A stretch of DNA of 64,000 nt, taken from the NCBI RefSeq assembly GCF_014773485.1, contig NZ_JACXBP010000002.1, positions 1 to 64,000 of the forward strand, given 5' to 3'. Source of the stretch: Erwinia aphidicola. GTDB lineage: Bacteria > Pseudomonadota > Gammaproteobacteria > Enterobacterales > Enterobacteriaceae. Positions within the stretch are counted from its first letter, which is position 1, and each line of letters opens with the position of its first letter. The notes under the pieces are model-generated. The model saw only the letters and a program-made list of their open reading frames with translations. It did no database searches and was not told the DNA's origin. The position numbers and the translations under genes were made by a program. This document shows, piece after piece, positions 41,269 to 49,914 of the stretch.

Positions 41269-41351
41269 AAGGGGTGACCAGAAAAAAGGTCTCCCCTTAC
41301 GCTTAAAGTCCAGTGTAAGGGCGGCCCCTCTTTTTCGGTCCGCCCTTTTCG
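41269..41351. terminator. two hairpins between convergent yaeH and degP
   Basis: AAGGGG-TG-ACC pairs with GGT-CT-CCCCTT (about 41269-41301) around an A-rich loop. A second stem, AAGGGCGG with CCGCCCTT, spans about 41317-41350 and encloses CTCTTTTT. Together they probably terminate yaeH and degP transcription, although neither has a textbook stem plus U-tract. Confidence 0.55.
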
Positions 41352-41358
41352 ACATCAT

Positions 41359-42801
41359 TTACTGCATCAGCAGGTAAATGCTGCTGTCGCCACGCTGAAT
41401 ATTCAGCGCCAGTACCGATGGCTTAGTATCCAGGATTTTGCGCAGCTCACCCAGATTAGCAATTGCCTGCTGGTTAACGCCCAGGATCACATCGTCTTTC
41501 TTCAGACCGATGCGCGCCGCCGCAGAACCGGCCTTCACGCTATCCACCTTCACGCCTTTGGTTCCCTTCGCATCGTAGTTGCTCAGGTTAGCGCCTTCAA
41601 TACCGGTGTAGATAGTACCGGAATCGACCTTGGCTGCGGTGCTCTGCTGCAGCGCCACGTTAACCTTCATCGGCTTACCGTCGCGGATCAGGCCCAGCTC
41701 CATTTTGGTGCCAACCGGCAGCGAGCCGACTTCAGCACGCAGCGCCGCAAAGCTGGAAATTGGCTTGTTGTTGAGAGAAACGATCACGTCCCCGGCTTTA
41801 ATGCCCGCTTCCGCAGCGGAAGATTTAGGCAGCACCTGGCTGACAAATGCACCGCGCTGCGCGTCGACCTTCATCGCTTTCGCCAGCTCAGAGTTCAGCT
41901 CGGTGCCCATAATCCCCAGCTCGCCGCGTTTCACTTGGCCATACTCAACCATCTGACCGGTCAGGTTTTTCACCATGTTACTTGGGATAGCAAAGCCGAT
42001 ACCGATGTTGCCGCCGTCTGGCGCCAGGATCGCGGTATTAATCCCGATCAGCTCACCGTTCAGGTTCACCAGCGCACCGCCGGAGTTACCGCGGTTGATC
42101 GCCGCATCGGTCTGGATAAAGTTTTCGTAGTTTTCCACATTCAGGCCGCTGCGGCCAAGCGCAGAGACGATCCCCGAGGTGACCGTTTCACCCAGGCCGT
42201 ACGGGTTACCGATCGCCACGGTGTAGTCACCCACGCGCAGCGCATCTGAATCGGCAATTTTAATCGCGGTGAGACCTTTGGCATCTTTCAGCTGAATCAG
42301 TGCGATATCGGAACGCGGATCTTTACCAATCACTTTGGCGTCAAATTTACGCCCGTCGCTCAGCTGCACCTGAATTTTGGTGGCGTTATCTACCACGTGG
42401 TTATTGGTGACCACATAGCCTTTAGCGGCATCAATCACTACGCCAGAGCCGAGCGCTTTGAATTTCTGCTGCTGGGTATCTGCTCCGCCGTTGCCTTCCG
42501 CCCCGCCGCCCTGACACATTGGTGAGGACTGGAACGGCGAACCGTCCTGACAGAATGGCGAGTTGTCGCCGAAGAACTGCTGGAACTGCTGCGGCATACG
42601 CTGCGTGCGCACCGTGGTGCTGCCTTCAACATTGATACTGACCACCGACGGCATCACTTTTTCCAGCATCGGTGCCAGGCTTGGCAACTGCTGAGTGGGC
42701 GTAGAAGATGAGGCGGTTTCAGCAGCGCTGGCAGATAACGGGCTCATTGCCAGCCCAATGCTCATGGCAAGGGCACTTAATACTAACGTGGTTTTTTTCA
42801 T
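41359..42801 (-). CDS. degP: periplasmic serine endoprotease DegP
   Basis: DegP/HtrA (480 residues) degrades or refolds misfolded periplasmic and outer membrane proteins. A signal peptide of about 26 residues precedes the trypsin-like domain with the triad visible in VVTNNHVVDN, DPRSDIALIQ and GNSGGALV. Two PDZ domains follow (about 285-375 and 390-480). The LA loop keeps two cysteines (PFC and MCQG). The start at 42801 matches E. coli MKKTTL; an upstream ATG adds five residues. A sigma-E promoter lies just upstream, so it belongs to the envelope stress regulon with rseP, bamA and skp nearby. Confidence 0.98.
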   Translation of the reverse strand: MKKTTLVLSALAMSIGLAMSPLSASAAETASSSTPTQQLPSLAPMLEKVMPSVVSINVEGSTTVRTQRMPQQFQQFFGDNSPFCQDGSPFQSSPMCQGGGAEGNGGADTQQQKFKALGSGVVIDAAKGYVVTNNHVVDNATKIQVQLSDGRKFDAKVIGKDPRSDIALIQLKDAKGLTAIKIADSDALRVGDYTVAIGNPYGLGETVTSGIVSALGRSGLNVENYENFIQTDAAINRGNSGGALVNLNGELIGINTAILAPDGGNIGIGFAIPSNMVKNLTGQMVEYGQVKRGELGIMGTELNSELAKAMKVDAQRGAFVSQVLPKSSAAEAGIKAGDVIVSLNNKPISSFAALRAEVGSLPVGTKMELGLIRDGKPMKVNVALQQSTAAKVDSGTIYTGIEGANLSNYDAKGTKGVKVDSVKAGSAAARIGLKKDDVILGVNQQAIANLGELRKILDTKPSVLALNIQRGDSSIYLLMQ

Positions 42802-42853
42802 TAGATGGATTCTCAAGTATTCAGTTAAATAACCATTGCTGTGGTTGTGATGA

Positions 42854-42881
42854 TGAGATTAACTTTTTAGCGCTAAGTTCA
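42854..42881 (-). promoter_or_regulatory. sigma-E promoter of degP
   Basis: On the minus strand GAACTT (42875-42880) is followed after 16 bp by TCTCA (42854-42858). The E. coli degP sigma-E promoter has the same GAACTT, the same 16-bp spacing and TCTGA. A GTAAA half-site further upstream (about 42922-42926) might belong to a CpxR box, but its partner is not clear. Confidence 0.88.
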
Positions 42882-42941
42882 TGTTTAAATATTAGGGAAA
42901 GGTAAAAAAGTATTGGCTCCCTTTACAAAACTCAGCACAGC

Positions 42942-44447
42942 TTATTCCACGGCCATCAGACGCCGATACTCATCCCAGGCGTACAGATCGGTCATCCCGC
43001 TAATGTAATCCTGTAACAGGCGCGCGCGATAATAGTATTCCCAGATAGCCTCTTCGTTTGGCGTTTTATCCAGTTTTTCCACGGCTTCACTGTAGGCGAG
43101 GCGAAAACGCGTTGAGAGTTTGTGAAACAGCCGCGTTTCAATCGGATACCCCTTCAGATAATCCTTCTCATTCAACTCGCTAAATTCTTCGCGCGTTAAC
43201 AGCAGCAGCGGGCGGTATATATCCAGCAGGCCGCTGATAACCCGATACCCCTGCAATTCCAGCTGCTCAACTTCCGGATGATTAAATACGTGGCGGAAGG
43301 CGACTTTTTTGAAAATATCCAGCAGCAGGCTGTGAGGACTGCCATCTTCCAGCAGCGCCTCGTTGAAATCACCATGATAGACCGCGGGCAGATGATCGAT
43401 GAAACGGCTGGCGGCGTGCGGCACGAGCTCCGCGACAGTATTGACGCGCAGATACATAAAGAACTGATCCTCGCGACTGAGGTTGGTCTGGCGGCTGCGT
43501 GATTTCTCCAGCGCGGTGGTCACCACCGTGGCAAACAGATCGCCCTGCTGATGATTCGGCCAGAGCTGGGACAGATGTTCATACAGCTGCTCAACGCTGA
43601 AGATTTTTTTCTCCACGGCATCTTCCAGATCCGCCACGCAGTAGGAGATATCGTCGGCCGCTTCCATGATATAGGTCAGCGGAAAACGGCTGTGCGGCTG
43701 CAGATCCAGCTGCTCGCGCAGGCGGCTGACATACTCCTCTTCCGCCAGATAGTAGCCGGGCTTTTTCATTAAATAGCTGTGGCTGTCCGGAACCGGACCG
43801 CTGTGCCAGGCCGGGCGAGTGTATTTCAAAATGCAGCCCACCTGCGCCCAGGTCAGATTCATCTTCATCAGCGTGTGCACCATGCGGATCGCCTGCGCAT
43901 TGCCCTCGAAGTGCGACAAATCCTGACGAATATTTGCACGCAGCTCGTTCAGCCCATCGTCGCAGTGACGCAGCACCTCGGGCACACAGCGGTCGGGGCG
44001 CTGGCTCTCCGGCTGCCAGCCCGCATCCAGCTGCTGACGGAACCAGTCGTTGATCGCCGACTCGCCGAAATGACCAAACGGCGGATTGCCGATATCGTGC
44101 ATCAGGCAGGCCATCTCGACGATGCTTTCAAACGGCGCGGTCAGCTGCGCCAGCCCCAGCGCGGCCAGCTGGCCCTGCTCCTGCAGGCGCGTCAGCACCT
44201 CTTTGGCGATATAGCGCCCAACCTGCTGCACTTCAAGCGAATGCGTCAGCCGGGTACGCACGGCGGCATTGCGCTCCAGCGGGAAAACCTGGGTTTTCTG
44301 CTGCAGGCGGCGGATCGCCGCAGAGTTGATAATCCGCCCGCGATCGCTCTCAAATATGCGCAGAATTTCATGCTCATCCTTCGGCCCCTGATACGGACGA
44401 TAGCGACGCTGCCAGTTAATTTTCGTGCGAAAGTCTATCGCGCTCAT
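42942..44447 (-). CDS. dgt: deoxyguanosinetriphosphate triphosphohydrolase
   Basis: Dgt (501 residues) hydrolyses dGTP to deoxyguanosine and tripolyphosphate and helps set the dGTP pool. The HD-domain metal site is seen as H in [12 protein letters not shown] and HD in [16 protein letters not shown]. The protein has the enterobacterial type 1 length. It lies 140 bp before degP on the same strand and is divergent from mtnN. Confidence 0.97.
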   Translation of the reverse strand: MSAIDFRTKINWQRRYRPYQGPKDEHEILRIFESDRGRIINSAAIRRLQQKTQVFPLERNAAVRTRLTHSLEVQQVGRYIAKEVLTRLQEQGQLAALGLAQLTAPFESIVEMACLMHDIGNPPFGHFGESAINDWFRQQLDAGWQPESQRPDRCVPEVLRHCDDGLNELRANIRQDLSHFEGNAQAIRMVHTLMKMNLTWAQVGCILKYTRPAWHSGPVPDSHSYLMKKPGYYLAEEEYVSRLREQLDLQPHSRFPLTYIMEAADDISYCVADLEDAVEKKIFSVEQLYEHLSQLWPNHQQGDLFATVVTTALEKSRSRQTNLSREDQFFMYLRVNTVAELVPHAASRFIDHLPAVYHGDFNEALLEDGSPHSLLLDIFKKVAFRHVFNHPEVEQLELQGYRVISGLLDIYRPLLLLTREEFSELNEKDYLKGYPIETRLFHKLSTRFRLAYSEAVEKLDKTPNEEAIWEYYYRARLLQDYISGMTDLYAWDEYRRLMAVE

Positions 44448-44566
44448 GCCTGTTCCCTCGGGTTAACGGTACGCATCACCGTCAGACGGATTATCACTGT
44501 AATGCTGCCATGATAGACTATGCGCCGAAATCATTGGCAAATTCTACAATTTTAGCGGGTATCCCT

Positions 44567-45265
44567 ATGAAAGCAGGCATTATTGGTGCGATGGAACAGG
44601 AAGTTACGCTGCTGCGTGACAAAATTGAAAACCGTCAGACTCTGACCCTGGCGGGCTGTGAAATTTATACCGGAACGCTGAACGGTGTTGACGTGGCCCT
44701 GCTGAAATCCGGCATTGGTAAAGTCTCTGCCGCACTTGGCACTACCCTGCTGCTGCAGCTGTGCAAGCCGGACGTGGTAATCAATACCGGTTCCGCCGGT
44801 GGTCTCGCCTCCACGCTGAAAGTGGGCGATATCGTGGTGTCAGACGAAGTGCGCTATCACGATGCCGACGTGACCGCCTTCGGTTACGAGCCAGGCCAGA
44901 TGGCCGGCTGCCCGGCGGCGTTTAAAGCTGACGACAAGCTGATTACCGCCGCAGAGCAGTGCATTGCTCAGCTGGGCCTCAACGCCGTGCGCGGCCTGGT
45001 GGTGAGCGGTGATGCCTTTATCAACGGCGCTGCCCCGCTGGCACGCATACGCAGCACCTTCCCGCAGGCGGTGGCCGTGGAAATGGAAGCGACCGCCATC
45101 GCCCACGTCTGCCATCAGTTCAACACGCCGTTCGTCGTGGTACGCGCCATCTCTGACGTAGCCGATCAGGAATCCCACCTCAGCTTTGACGAGTTCCTGG
45201 TGGTCGCCGCTAAGCAGTCTTCATTAATGGTGGAAACCCTGCTGGCCCAGCTGGCTCGTGGCTAA
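44567..45265 (+). CDS. mtnN: 5'-methylthioadenosine/S-adenosylhomocysteine nucleosidase
   Basis: MtnN (Pfs, 232 residues) cleaves methylthioadenosine and S-adenosylhomocysteine, clearing by-products of polyamine, methylation and autoinducer chemistry. The start [13 protein letters not shown] is the family N-terminus; the longer frame adds 19 residues upstream. The purine-binding [12 protein letters not shown] with catalytic glutamates and ISDVAD with the catalytic aspartate are near the C-terminus. Its 3' end overlaps btuF by 8 bp. Confidence 0.97.
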   Translation: MKAGIIGAMEQEVTLLRDKIENRQTLTLAGCEIYTGTLNGVDVALLKSGIGKVSAALGTTLLLQLCKPDVVINTGSAGGLASTLKVGDIVVSDEVRYHDADVTAFGYEPGQMAGCPAAFKADDKLITAAEQCIAQLGLNAVRGLVVSGDAFINGAAPLARIRSTFPQAVAVEMEATAIAHVCHQFNTPFVVVRAISDVADQESHLSFDEFLVVAAKQSSLMVETLLAQLARG

Positions 45266-46085
45266 ACGCGTTCTCCCCCTGCTGCTGCTGTGGCTGGCCT
45301 GTGCCGCCACGGCAGCGCCGCGCGTGGTTACGCTGGCCCCCAACCTGACCGAACTGGCCTTTGCAGCGGGCATTACTCCGGTTGGCGTCAGCGCATTCTC
45401 TGATTATCCGCCTGCGGCGCAGCAGATCCGCGAAGTGGCAAACTGGCAGGGGATCAATACGGAGAAGCTGCTGGCGCTGAAGCCCGACGTGGTGCTCGCC
45501 TGGCGCGGCGGCACGCCGCAGCGCCAGGCTGACCAGCTGCAGTCGCTGGGGGTGAAGGTGGTGTGGCTGGCGCCGGACTCTATCGCTGAGCTGGTCTCCA
45601 GCCTGCGCCAGCTGTCGGTTTACAGCCCGCAGCCACAGCAGGCCGAACAGGCGGCAGATCGCCTGCAGCAGCAGTTTGCCGATCTACGCCTGCGCTATGC
45701 CCGGCAGCAGCCAAAGCCGGTTTTCATGCAGTTTGGCATGCGACCGCTGTTTACGGCAGCGGGCCATACTTTGCAAAATGAAGTACTGCAGCTGTGCGGC
45801 GGGGAGAATATCTTTGCCGATGCACGAGTGCCGTGGCCGCAGGTCAGCCGCGAACAGGTTTTAGTCCGCCAGCCGCGGGCAATTGTCATCCCCGGCGATG
45901 AGGCACAGGCGCAGCAGGTGGCGCAGTTCTGGCGCCCGCAGCTTGCGGCAACGGTGATTGCTATCAATGATGACTGGCTAAGCCGCGCCGGACCGCGTAT
46001 GATTCTGGCTGCGCAAAAACTGTGCAGCCAGCTATCGCTAGCCGGCAAGCCCGGAGAACGAAAAATCACCGCTATGCGTGATTAA
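45258..46085 (+). CDS. btuF: vitamin B12-binding periplasmic protein
   Basis: BtuF (275 residues) captures cobalamin in the periplasm for the BtuCD importer. A signal peptide ends after ATAA at about residue 20. The two-lobed class III binding-protein fold is indicated by [15 protein letters not shown] and [21 protein letters not shown], both family hallmarks. The gene starts at a GTG inside the end of mtnN, as in E. coli, so translation is coupled. btuC and btuD are not in this window. Confidence 0.95.
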   Translation: MAKRVLPLLLLWLACAATAAPRVVTLAPNLTELAFAAGITPVGVSAFSDYPPAAQQIREVANWQGINTEKLLALKPDVVLAWRGGTPQRQADQLQSLGVKVVWLAPDSIAELVSSLRQLSVYSPQPQQAEQAADRLQQQFADLRLRYARQQPKPVFMQFGMRPLFTAAGHTLQNEVLQLCGGENIFADARVPWPQVSREQVLVRQPRAIVIPGDEAQAQQVAQFWRPQLAATVIAINDDWLSRAGPRMILAAQKLCSQLSLAGKPGERKITAMRD

Positions 46086-46203
46086 AGATCCGGCAATATT
46101 GGCCGTTAACTAAATAACGAGGCAGCGAAATCCGTACATAATCCGCCGCCCGTTTTATTGCTTTGAGTTAATTCCCCGGTTTACACCACCAGGAAATCGT
46201 CAT

Positions 46204-46452
46204 ATGAAATCCGTTTATCTGGCTCTCGGGCTGATGATGACGGGTCATGCCTTTGCCGCTTCAACAACCGGCAGCATTGGCGTGAAATTAACCATCTACA
46301 CGCAGTGCCGCGTTGATGGCAGCGCTGTTTCTGCCAGCCGCCAGCCGGATATTGCCTGTGGAGTACAGCCTGATGCCCAGCCGAAAATTACGCAAAACGT
46401 AGTTGAGGACAGTGCGGCTCAGAAAGTAAGGTTAGTTACCGTCGAATGGTAA
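46204..46452 (+). CDS. small secreted protein, possibly a spore-coat-U-like fragment
   Basis: An 82-residue protein with a clear signal peptide (about 1-19, ending HAFA). The mature chain of about 63 residues begins with TGSIGVKLTIYTQCRVDG, which resembles the first strand of spore coat U/Csu-type pilus proteins (a G-x-hydrophobic-LTI then cysteine pattern), with a second cysteine at IACG. It is much shorter than those proteins, so it is not a functional Csu subunit as such. AGGAA lies 6-9 nt before the ATG, and a terminator follows 15 bp after the stop. In E. coli the gene at this position between btuF and erpA is yadS, absent here. Function unknown. Confidence 0.75.
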   Translation: MKSVYLALGLMMTGHAFAASTTGSIGVKLTIYTQCRVDGSAVSASRQPDIACGVQPDAQPKITQNVVEDSAAQKVRLVTVEW

Positions 46453-46465
46453 AATTATCGAATGT

Positions 46466-46499
46466 AAAAAAAAGCCTCCCGGATGGGAGGCTTTCTTTA
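46466..46499. terminator. bidirectional terminator between the small secreted protein gene and erpA
   Basis: AAAGCCTCCC and GGGAGGCTTT pair around GGAT, with an A-run on the left and TTCTTT on the right. It can serve both the rightward small gene and the leftward erpA. Confidence 0.9.
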
Positions 46500-46506
46500 A
46501 GCGGGA

Positions 46507-46851
46507 TCAGATGCTGAAGGAAGAACCACAACCACAGGTGGTTTTCGCATTGGGGTTGGTCACGATAAAGCGTGAACCCTCCAGCCCTTCGGTGTAATCC
46601 ACCGAACCGCCCACCAGATATTGCAGGCTCATCGGGTCCACCACCAGTGCCACGCCCGATTTCTCAATCGTCATGTCACCGTCGTTAATCTTGTCGTCAA
46701 AGGTAAATCCGTACTGGAAACCGCTGCAGCCACCGCCGGTGATATACACACGCAGTTTCAGCTCCGGGTTGTCCTCATCGGAAATCAGGTTTTTGACTTT
46801 ACTGGCCGCCGCATCGGTAAATTGCAGGGGCAGTGCTACATCGTCGCTCAT
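46507..46851 (-). CDS. erpA: iron-sulfur cluster insertion protein ErpA
   Basis: ErpA (114 residues) is an A-type carrier that delivers Fe-S clusters to apoenzymes such as IspG. The three ligand cysteines C42, C106 and C108 are in place (GGCSGFQYG and TTCGCGSSF). It is downstream of clcA on the same strand after 96 bp. Family members are essential for aerobic respiration in E. coli. Confidence 0.98.
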   Translation of the reverse strand: MSDDVALPLQFTDAAASKVKNLISDEDNPELKLRVYITGGGCSGFQYGFTFDDKINDGDMTIEKSGVALVVDPMSLQYLVGGSVDYTEGLEGSRFIVTNPNAKTTCGCGSSFSI

Positions 46852-46947
46852 GTGATACTCCAGTATGCTTTCAGGCCGGGTGCCTGACAGGTCACAAATC
46901 GACCATAATTGTTGTCATTATCTTACACACGGGTAGAGCAATCAAGC

Positions 46948-48363
46948 TCAGGCTGTACCACCCTGTGCGGTGGCATTGGCCGCTTCCTGTTTCTGCTGCT
47001 TAGCCAGAGTGCGGGCAAGCAGGGAGGAATACAAGGGCTGGCCGCCAAGAAACTGCGCCAGCAGCGTCGCCCCCAGGCAGGTAATAATCATCGGCAGGAT
47101 CAGCTGGTAGTTGTCCGTCATCTCCAGCACCAGCACAATGCCGGTCAGCGGTGCGCGCACCGACGCAGCAAATAGCGCCCCCATTCCGGCAATAGCGAAG
47201 GTCGCCGCCTGCAAGTGATACTCCGGCAGCAGGGCCGCGCTGACAAGGCCAAACGCCGTGCCAAGCACCGTGCCGAGCGCCAGCATCGGGGCAAAAATCC
47301 CGCCGGGCGCGCCGGAGCAGAAACAGAGCAGCGTGGTCGCCAGACGAATGATAAAAATAAACAGCAGCGTTCCGGCGGTGTAATTTCCTGCCGCCACCAG
47401 CGGGATCAGCCCGGAGCCGCCGCCGGAAGCCGCAGGCATGACCAGCCCCAGCACGCCGCAGATGCCCCCCAGCAGCGCCCCGATCAGCAGCACCTTACTC
47501 ATCCTGCCACCGTGCAGGCGTTGAAACAGATCCTGAATGCGAAAGATCAGCTGATTAAACGTCACGCCCACCACGCCAATGACCATCCCCAGCAGCAGGT
47601 AGAGCCACAGCGTATTCACCGGCGCATCCGACAGCCGCCCCACTTCGATCACCGCCCGGTCGCCGTTAAACACCCGGAACACGATGCTCGACATAATCAC
47701 CCCGATAAACACCGCCTTAATCGAGATCAGGCTATAGCGAAACTGCAGGCGCATCTCTTCGATAATAAACAGGATACCGGCCAGCGGTGCGTTAAACGCC
47801 GCCGACAGCCCCGCCGCCGCCCCCGTCGCCAGCAGCGAGTGCCGCGCTTCGGTACTCTTCATGCGGAAGATATCCAGCAGCATACGGCCGATATTGCCAC
47901 CCAACTGCACCGTCGGGCCTTCCCGACCCAGCACCATCCCGGCGCCGAGCGTCCCCATCCCGCCGATAAACTTCACTGGAATGACCCGCCACCAGCGCAC
48001 CGGGCGCAGCTCCTCCAGCGCACCTTCGATTTCCGGGATCCCGGAACCTGCGGCTTCAGGGGCGAACGCGCGCACCAGACCATAGCCAACCGCCGCCAGC
48101 AGGGCGGACATGATAAACGCCAACGGATACATCACCAGCGGATGCTGGCTGAATGACGCCAGCAGCCCGACGCGCTGGCCGATAATCCAGTTCACCGCGT
48201 GTTCAAAGCCAACGCCGACCAGGCCGGTCAGCGTTCCGGCAATTCCGGCCATCACCAGCACCGCCAGCGGCGTTTTATCGCGCCGCAGCAGCAGGCGCAG
48301 AAAATCGCCGCGCCGGGCAGGCACCACGTGCAAATCATCAGTTGAGGTGGAGTGCTGAGTCAT
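46948..48363 (-). CDS. clcA: H+/Cl- exchange transporter ClcA
   Basis: ClcA (471 residues) is an inner membrane 2Cl-/H+ antiporter used in extreme acid resistance. The selectivity-filter motifs GSGIPE, GREGP (gating glutamate) and the internal proton glutamate in FIIEEM are present, so it should be an exchanger rather than a channel. About 18 helices with inverted repeats are expected. It is divergent from hemL and followed by erpA, as in E. coli. Confidence 0.97.
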   Translation of the reverse strand: MTQHSTSTDDLHVVPARRGDFLRLLLRRDKTPLAVLVMAGIAGTLTGLVGVGFEHAVNWIIGQRVGLLASFSQHPLVMYPLAFIMSALLAAVGYGLVRAFAPEAAGSGIPEIEGALEELRPVRWWRVIPVKFIGGMGTLGAGMVLGREGPTVQLGGNIGRMLLDIFRMKSTEARHSLLATGAAAGLSAAFNAPLAGILFIIEEMRLQFRYSLISIKAVFIGVIMSSIVFRVFNGDRAVIEVGRLSDAPVNTLWLYLLLGMVIGVVGVTFNQLIFRIQDLFQRLHGGRMSKVLLIGALLGGICGVLGLVMPAASGGGSGLIPLVAAGNYTAGTLLFIFIIRLATTLLCFCSGAPGGIFAPMLALGTVLGTAFGLVSAALLPEYHLQAATFAIAGMGALFAASVRAPLTGIVLVLEMTDNYQLILPMIITCLGATLLAQFLGGQPLYSSLLARTLAKQQKQEAANATAQGGTA

Positions 48364-48532
48364 AGGCCATTCATTTTATTGTAAAGATTGGTCAATATCT
48401 TACCTGTTCTCGCCAGTAAAGCCCGCGCTTAATTTCTCTCTAATCGTGTCAGAATCAGCAACAGCCTTTGGCTGACTCGCGAAGTTACCTTAGAATAGAC
48501 GGGTTTTTTAATGAATGATCAGGAGCGGTTCC

Positions 48533-49813
48533 ATGAGTAAGTCTGAAAACCTGTACGCTCAGGCGCAGCAGTTAATTCCCGGCGGCGTCAACTCGCCAGT
48601 GCGAGCCTTTAACGGCGTGGGTGGCGTACCGCTGTTTATCGAACGCGCTGACGGGGCTTATCTGTTTGATGCAGACGGTAAAGCCTATATCGACTATGTC
48701 GGCTCCTGGGGCCCGATGGTACTGGGGCACAACCACCCCGCCATCCGCAACGCGGTGATTGAAGCGGCTGAACGCGGCCTGAGCTTCGGCGCTCCCACCG
48801 AGATGGAAGTGAAAATGGCGGCGCTGGTCACCGAGCTGGTGCCGACCATGGATATGGTGCGCATGGTGAACTCCGGGACTGAAGCCACCATGAGTGCGAT
48901 TCGTCTGGCGCGCGGCTTTACCCATCGCGATAAAATCATCAAGTTCGAAGGCTGCTACCACGGCCACGCTGACTGCCTGCTGGTAAAGGCGGGTTCCGGC
49001 GCCCTGACTCTCGGCCAGCCTAACTCCCCTGGCGTGCCGGCGGACTTTGCCAAACATACGCTGACCTGCACTTACAACGACCTCGACTCCGTACGCGCGG
49101 CCTTTGAGCAGTATCCGCAGGAAGTGGCCTGCATCATCGTTGAGCCGGTCGCCGGCAACATGAACTGCATTCCGCCGCTGCCGGAGTTCCTGCCGGGCCT
49201 GCGTGCGCTGTGCGATGAGTTTGGTGCGCTGCTGATCATCGATGAAGTCATGACCGGCTTCCGCGTAGCGCTGGCGGGGGCGCAGGCTTATTACGGCGTG
49301 GAGCCGGACCTGACCTGCCTCGGCAAAATCATCGGCGGCGGCATGCCGGTAGGTGCCTTTGGCGGCCGTCGTGAAGTGATGGAAGCGCTGGCGCCTGGCG
49401 GCCCGGTTTACCAGGCGGGTACGCTGTCCGGCAACCCGATCGCCATGGCCGCAGGCTTCGCCTGTCTGACCGAAGTGGCGCGCACCGGTACGCATCAAAC
49501 CCTGACCGAGCTGACCACCCGGTTGGCTGACGGCCTGCTGGCGGCAGCGAAAGAGGAGAATGTCCCGCTGGTGATTAACCACGTTGGCGGCATGTTCGGC
49601 CTGTTCTTCACCGACGCCGACAGCGTGACTCATTATGCCGACGTGCAGAAGTGCGACGTTGAGCGCTTTAAGCGTTTCTTCCATCTGATGCTGGAGGAGG
49701 GAGTTTATCTGGCCCCGTCCGCATTTGAGGCCGGCTTTATGTCGCTGGCGCACAGCCCGGAAGATATTCAGCGTACCATCGACGCGGCACGTCGTAGCTT
49801 CGCGAAACTGTAA
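48533..49813 (+). CDS. hemL: glutamate-1-semialdehyde 2,1-aminomutase
   Basis: HemL (426 residues) makes 5-aminolevulinate from glutamate-1-semialdehyde in tetrapyrrole synthesis. The PLP lysine sits in [16 protein letters not shown] near residue 265. The ATG at 48533 has AGGAG 7 nt upstream and gives the family N-terminus [12 protein letters not shown]. It is a single-gene unit ending at a REP-like palindrome and a terminator. Confidence 0.98.
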   Translation: MSKSENLYAQAQQLIPGGVNSPVRAFNGVGGVPLFIERADGAYLFDADGKAYIDYVGSWGPMVLGHNHPAIRNAVIEAAERGLSFGAPTEMEVKMAALVTELVPTMDMVRMVNSGTEATMSAIRLARGFTHRDKIIKFEGCYHGHADCLLVKAGSGALTLGQPNSPGVPADFAKHTLTCTYNDLDSVRAAFEQYPQEVACIIVEPVAGNMNCIPPLPEFLPGLRALCDEFGALLIIDEVMTGFRVALAGAQAYYGVEPDLTCLGKIIGGGMPVGAFGGRREVMEALAPGGPVYQAGTLSGNPIAMAAGFACLTEVARTGTHQTLTELTTRLADGLLAAAKEENVPLVINHVGGMFGLFFTDADSVTHYADVQKCDVERFKRFFHLMLEEGVYLAPSAFEAGFMSLAHSPEDIQRTIDAARRSFAKL

Positions 49814-49852
49814 ACCACAATGCCATGGGCCGCTGGGCTCAAACGCTAATCT

Positions 49853-49876
49853 CCGGGCGGGGCATGCTCCGCCCGG
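49853..49876. repeat. REP-like palindrome downstream of hemL
   Basis: CCGGGCGG (49853-49860) pairs with CCGCCCGG (49869-49876) around GGCATGCT, whose GCATGC core is itself palindromic. Its GC-rich build and GGCATGC centre resemble the palindromes at 15169 and 16038. It lies 40 bp past hemL, just before the terminator. Confidence 0.7.
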
Positions 49877-49886
49877 ACAACATCCG

Positions 49887-49914
49887 AAAAGGTCAGGCAG
49901 CCTGACCTTTTTTT
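49887..49914. terminator. terminator between hemL and fhuB
   Basis: AAAAGGTCAGG and CCTGACCTTTT pair around CAG, followed on the plus strand by a run of Ts. It ends hemL transcription and, lying immediately after the fhuB stop codon with an A-run on the other side, probably also ends the fhu operon. Confidence 0.92.

Noticed and set aside
47215..48156. 313-codon plus-strand frame opposite clcA
   Set aside because: Extreme arginine/glutamine/histidine content, antisense to a complete ClcA.
48572..49753. 393-codon minus-strand frame opposite hemL
   Set aside because: Complement of hemL, which has all family motifs; the antisense protein is histidine/arginine-rich with no domain.
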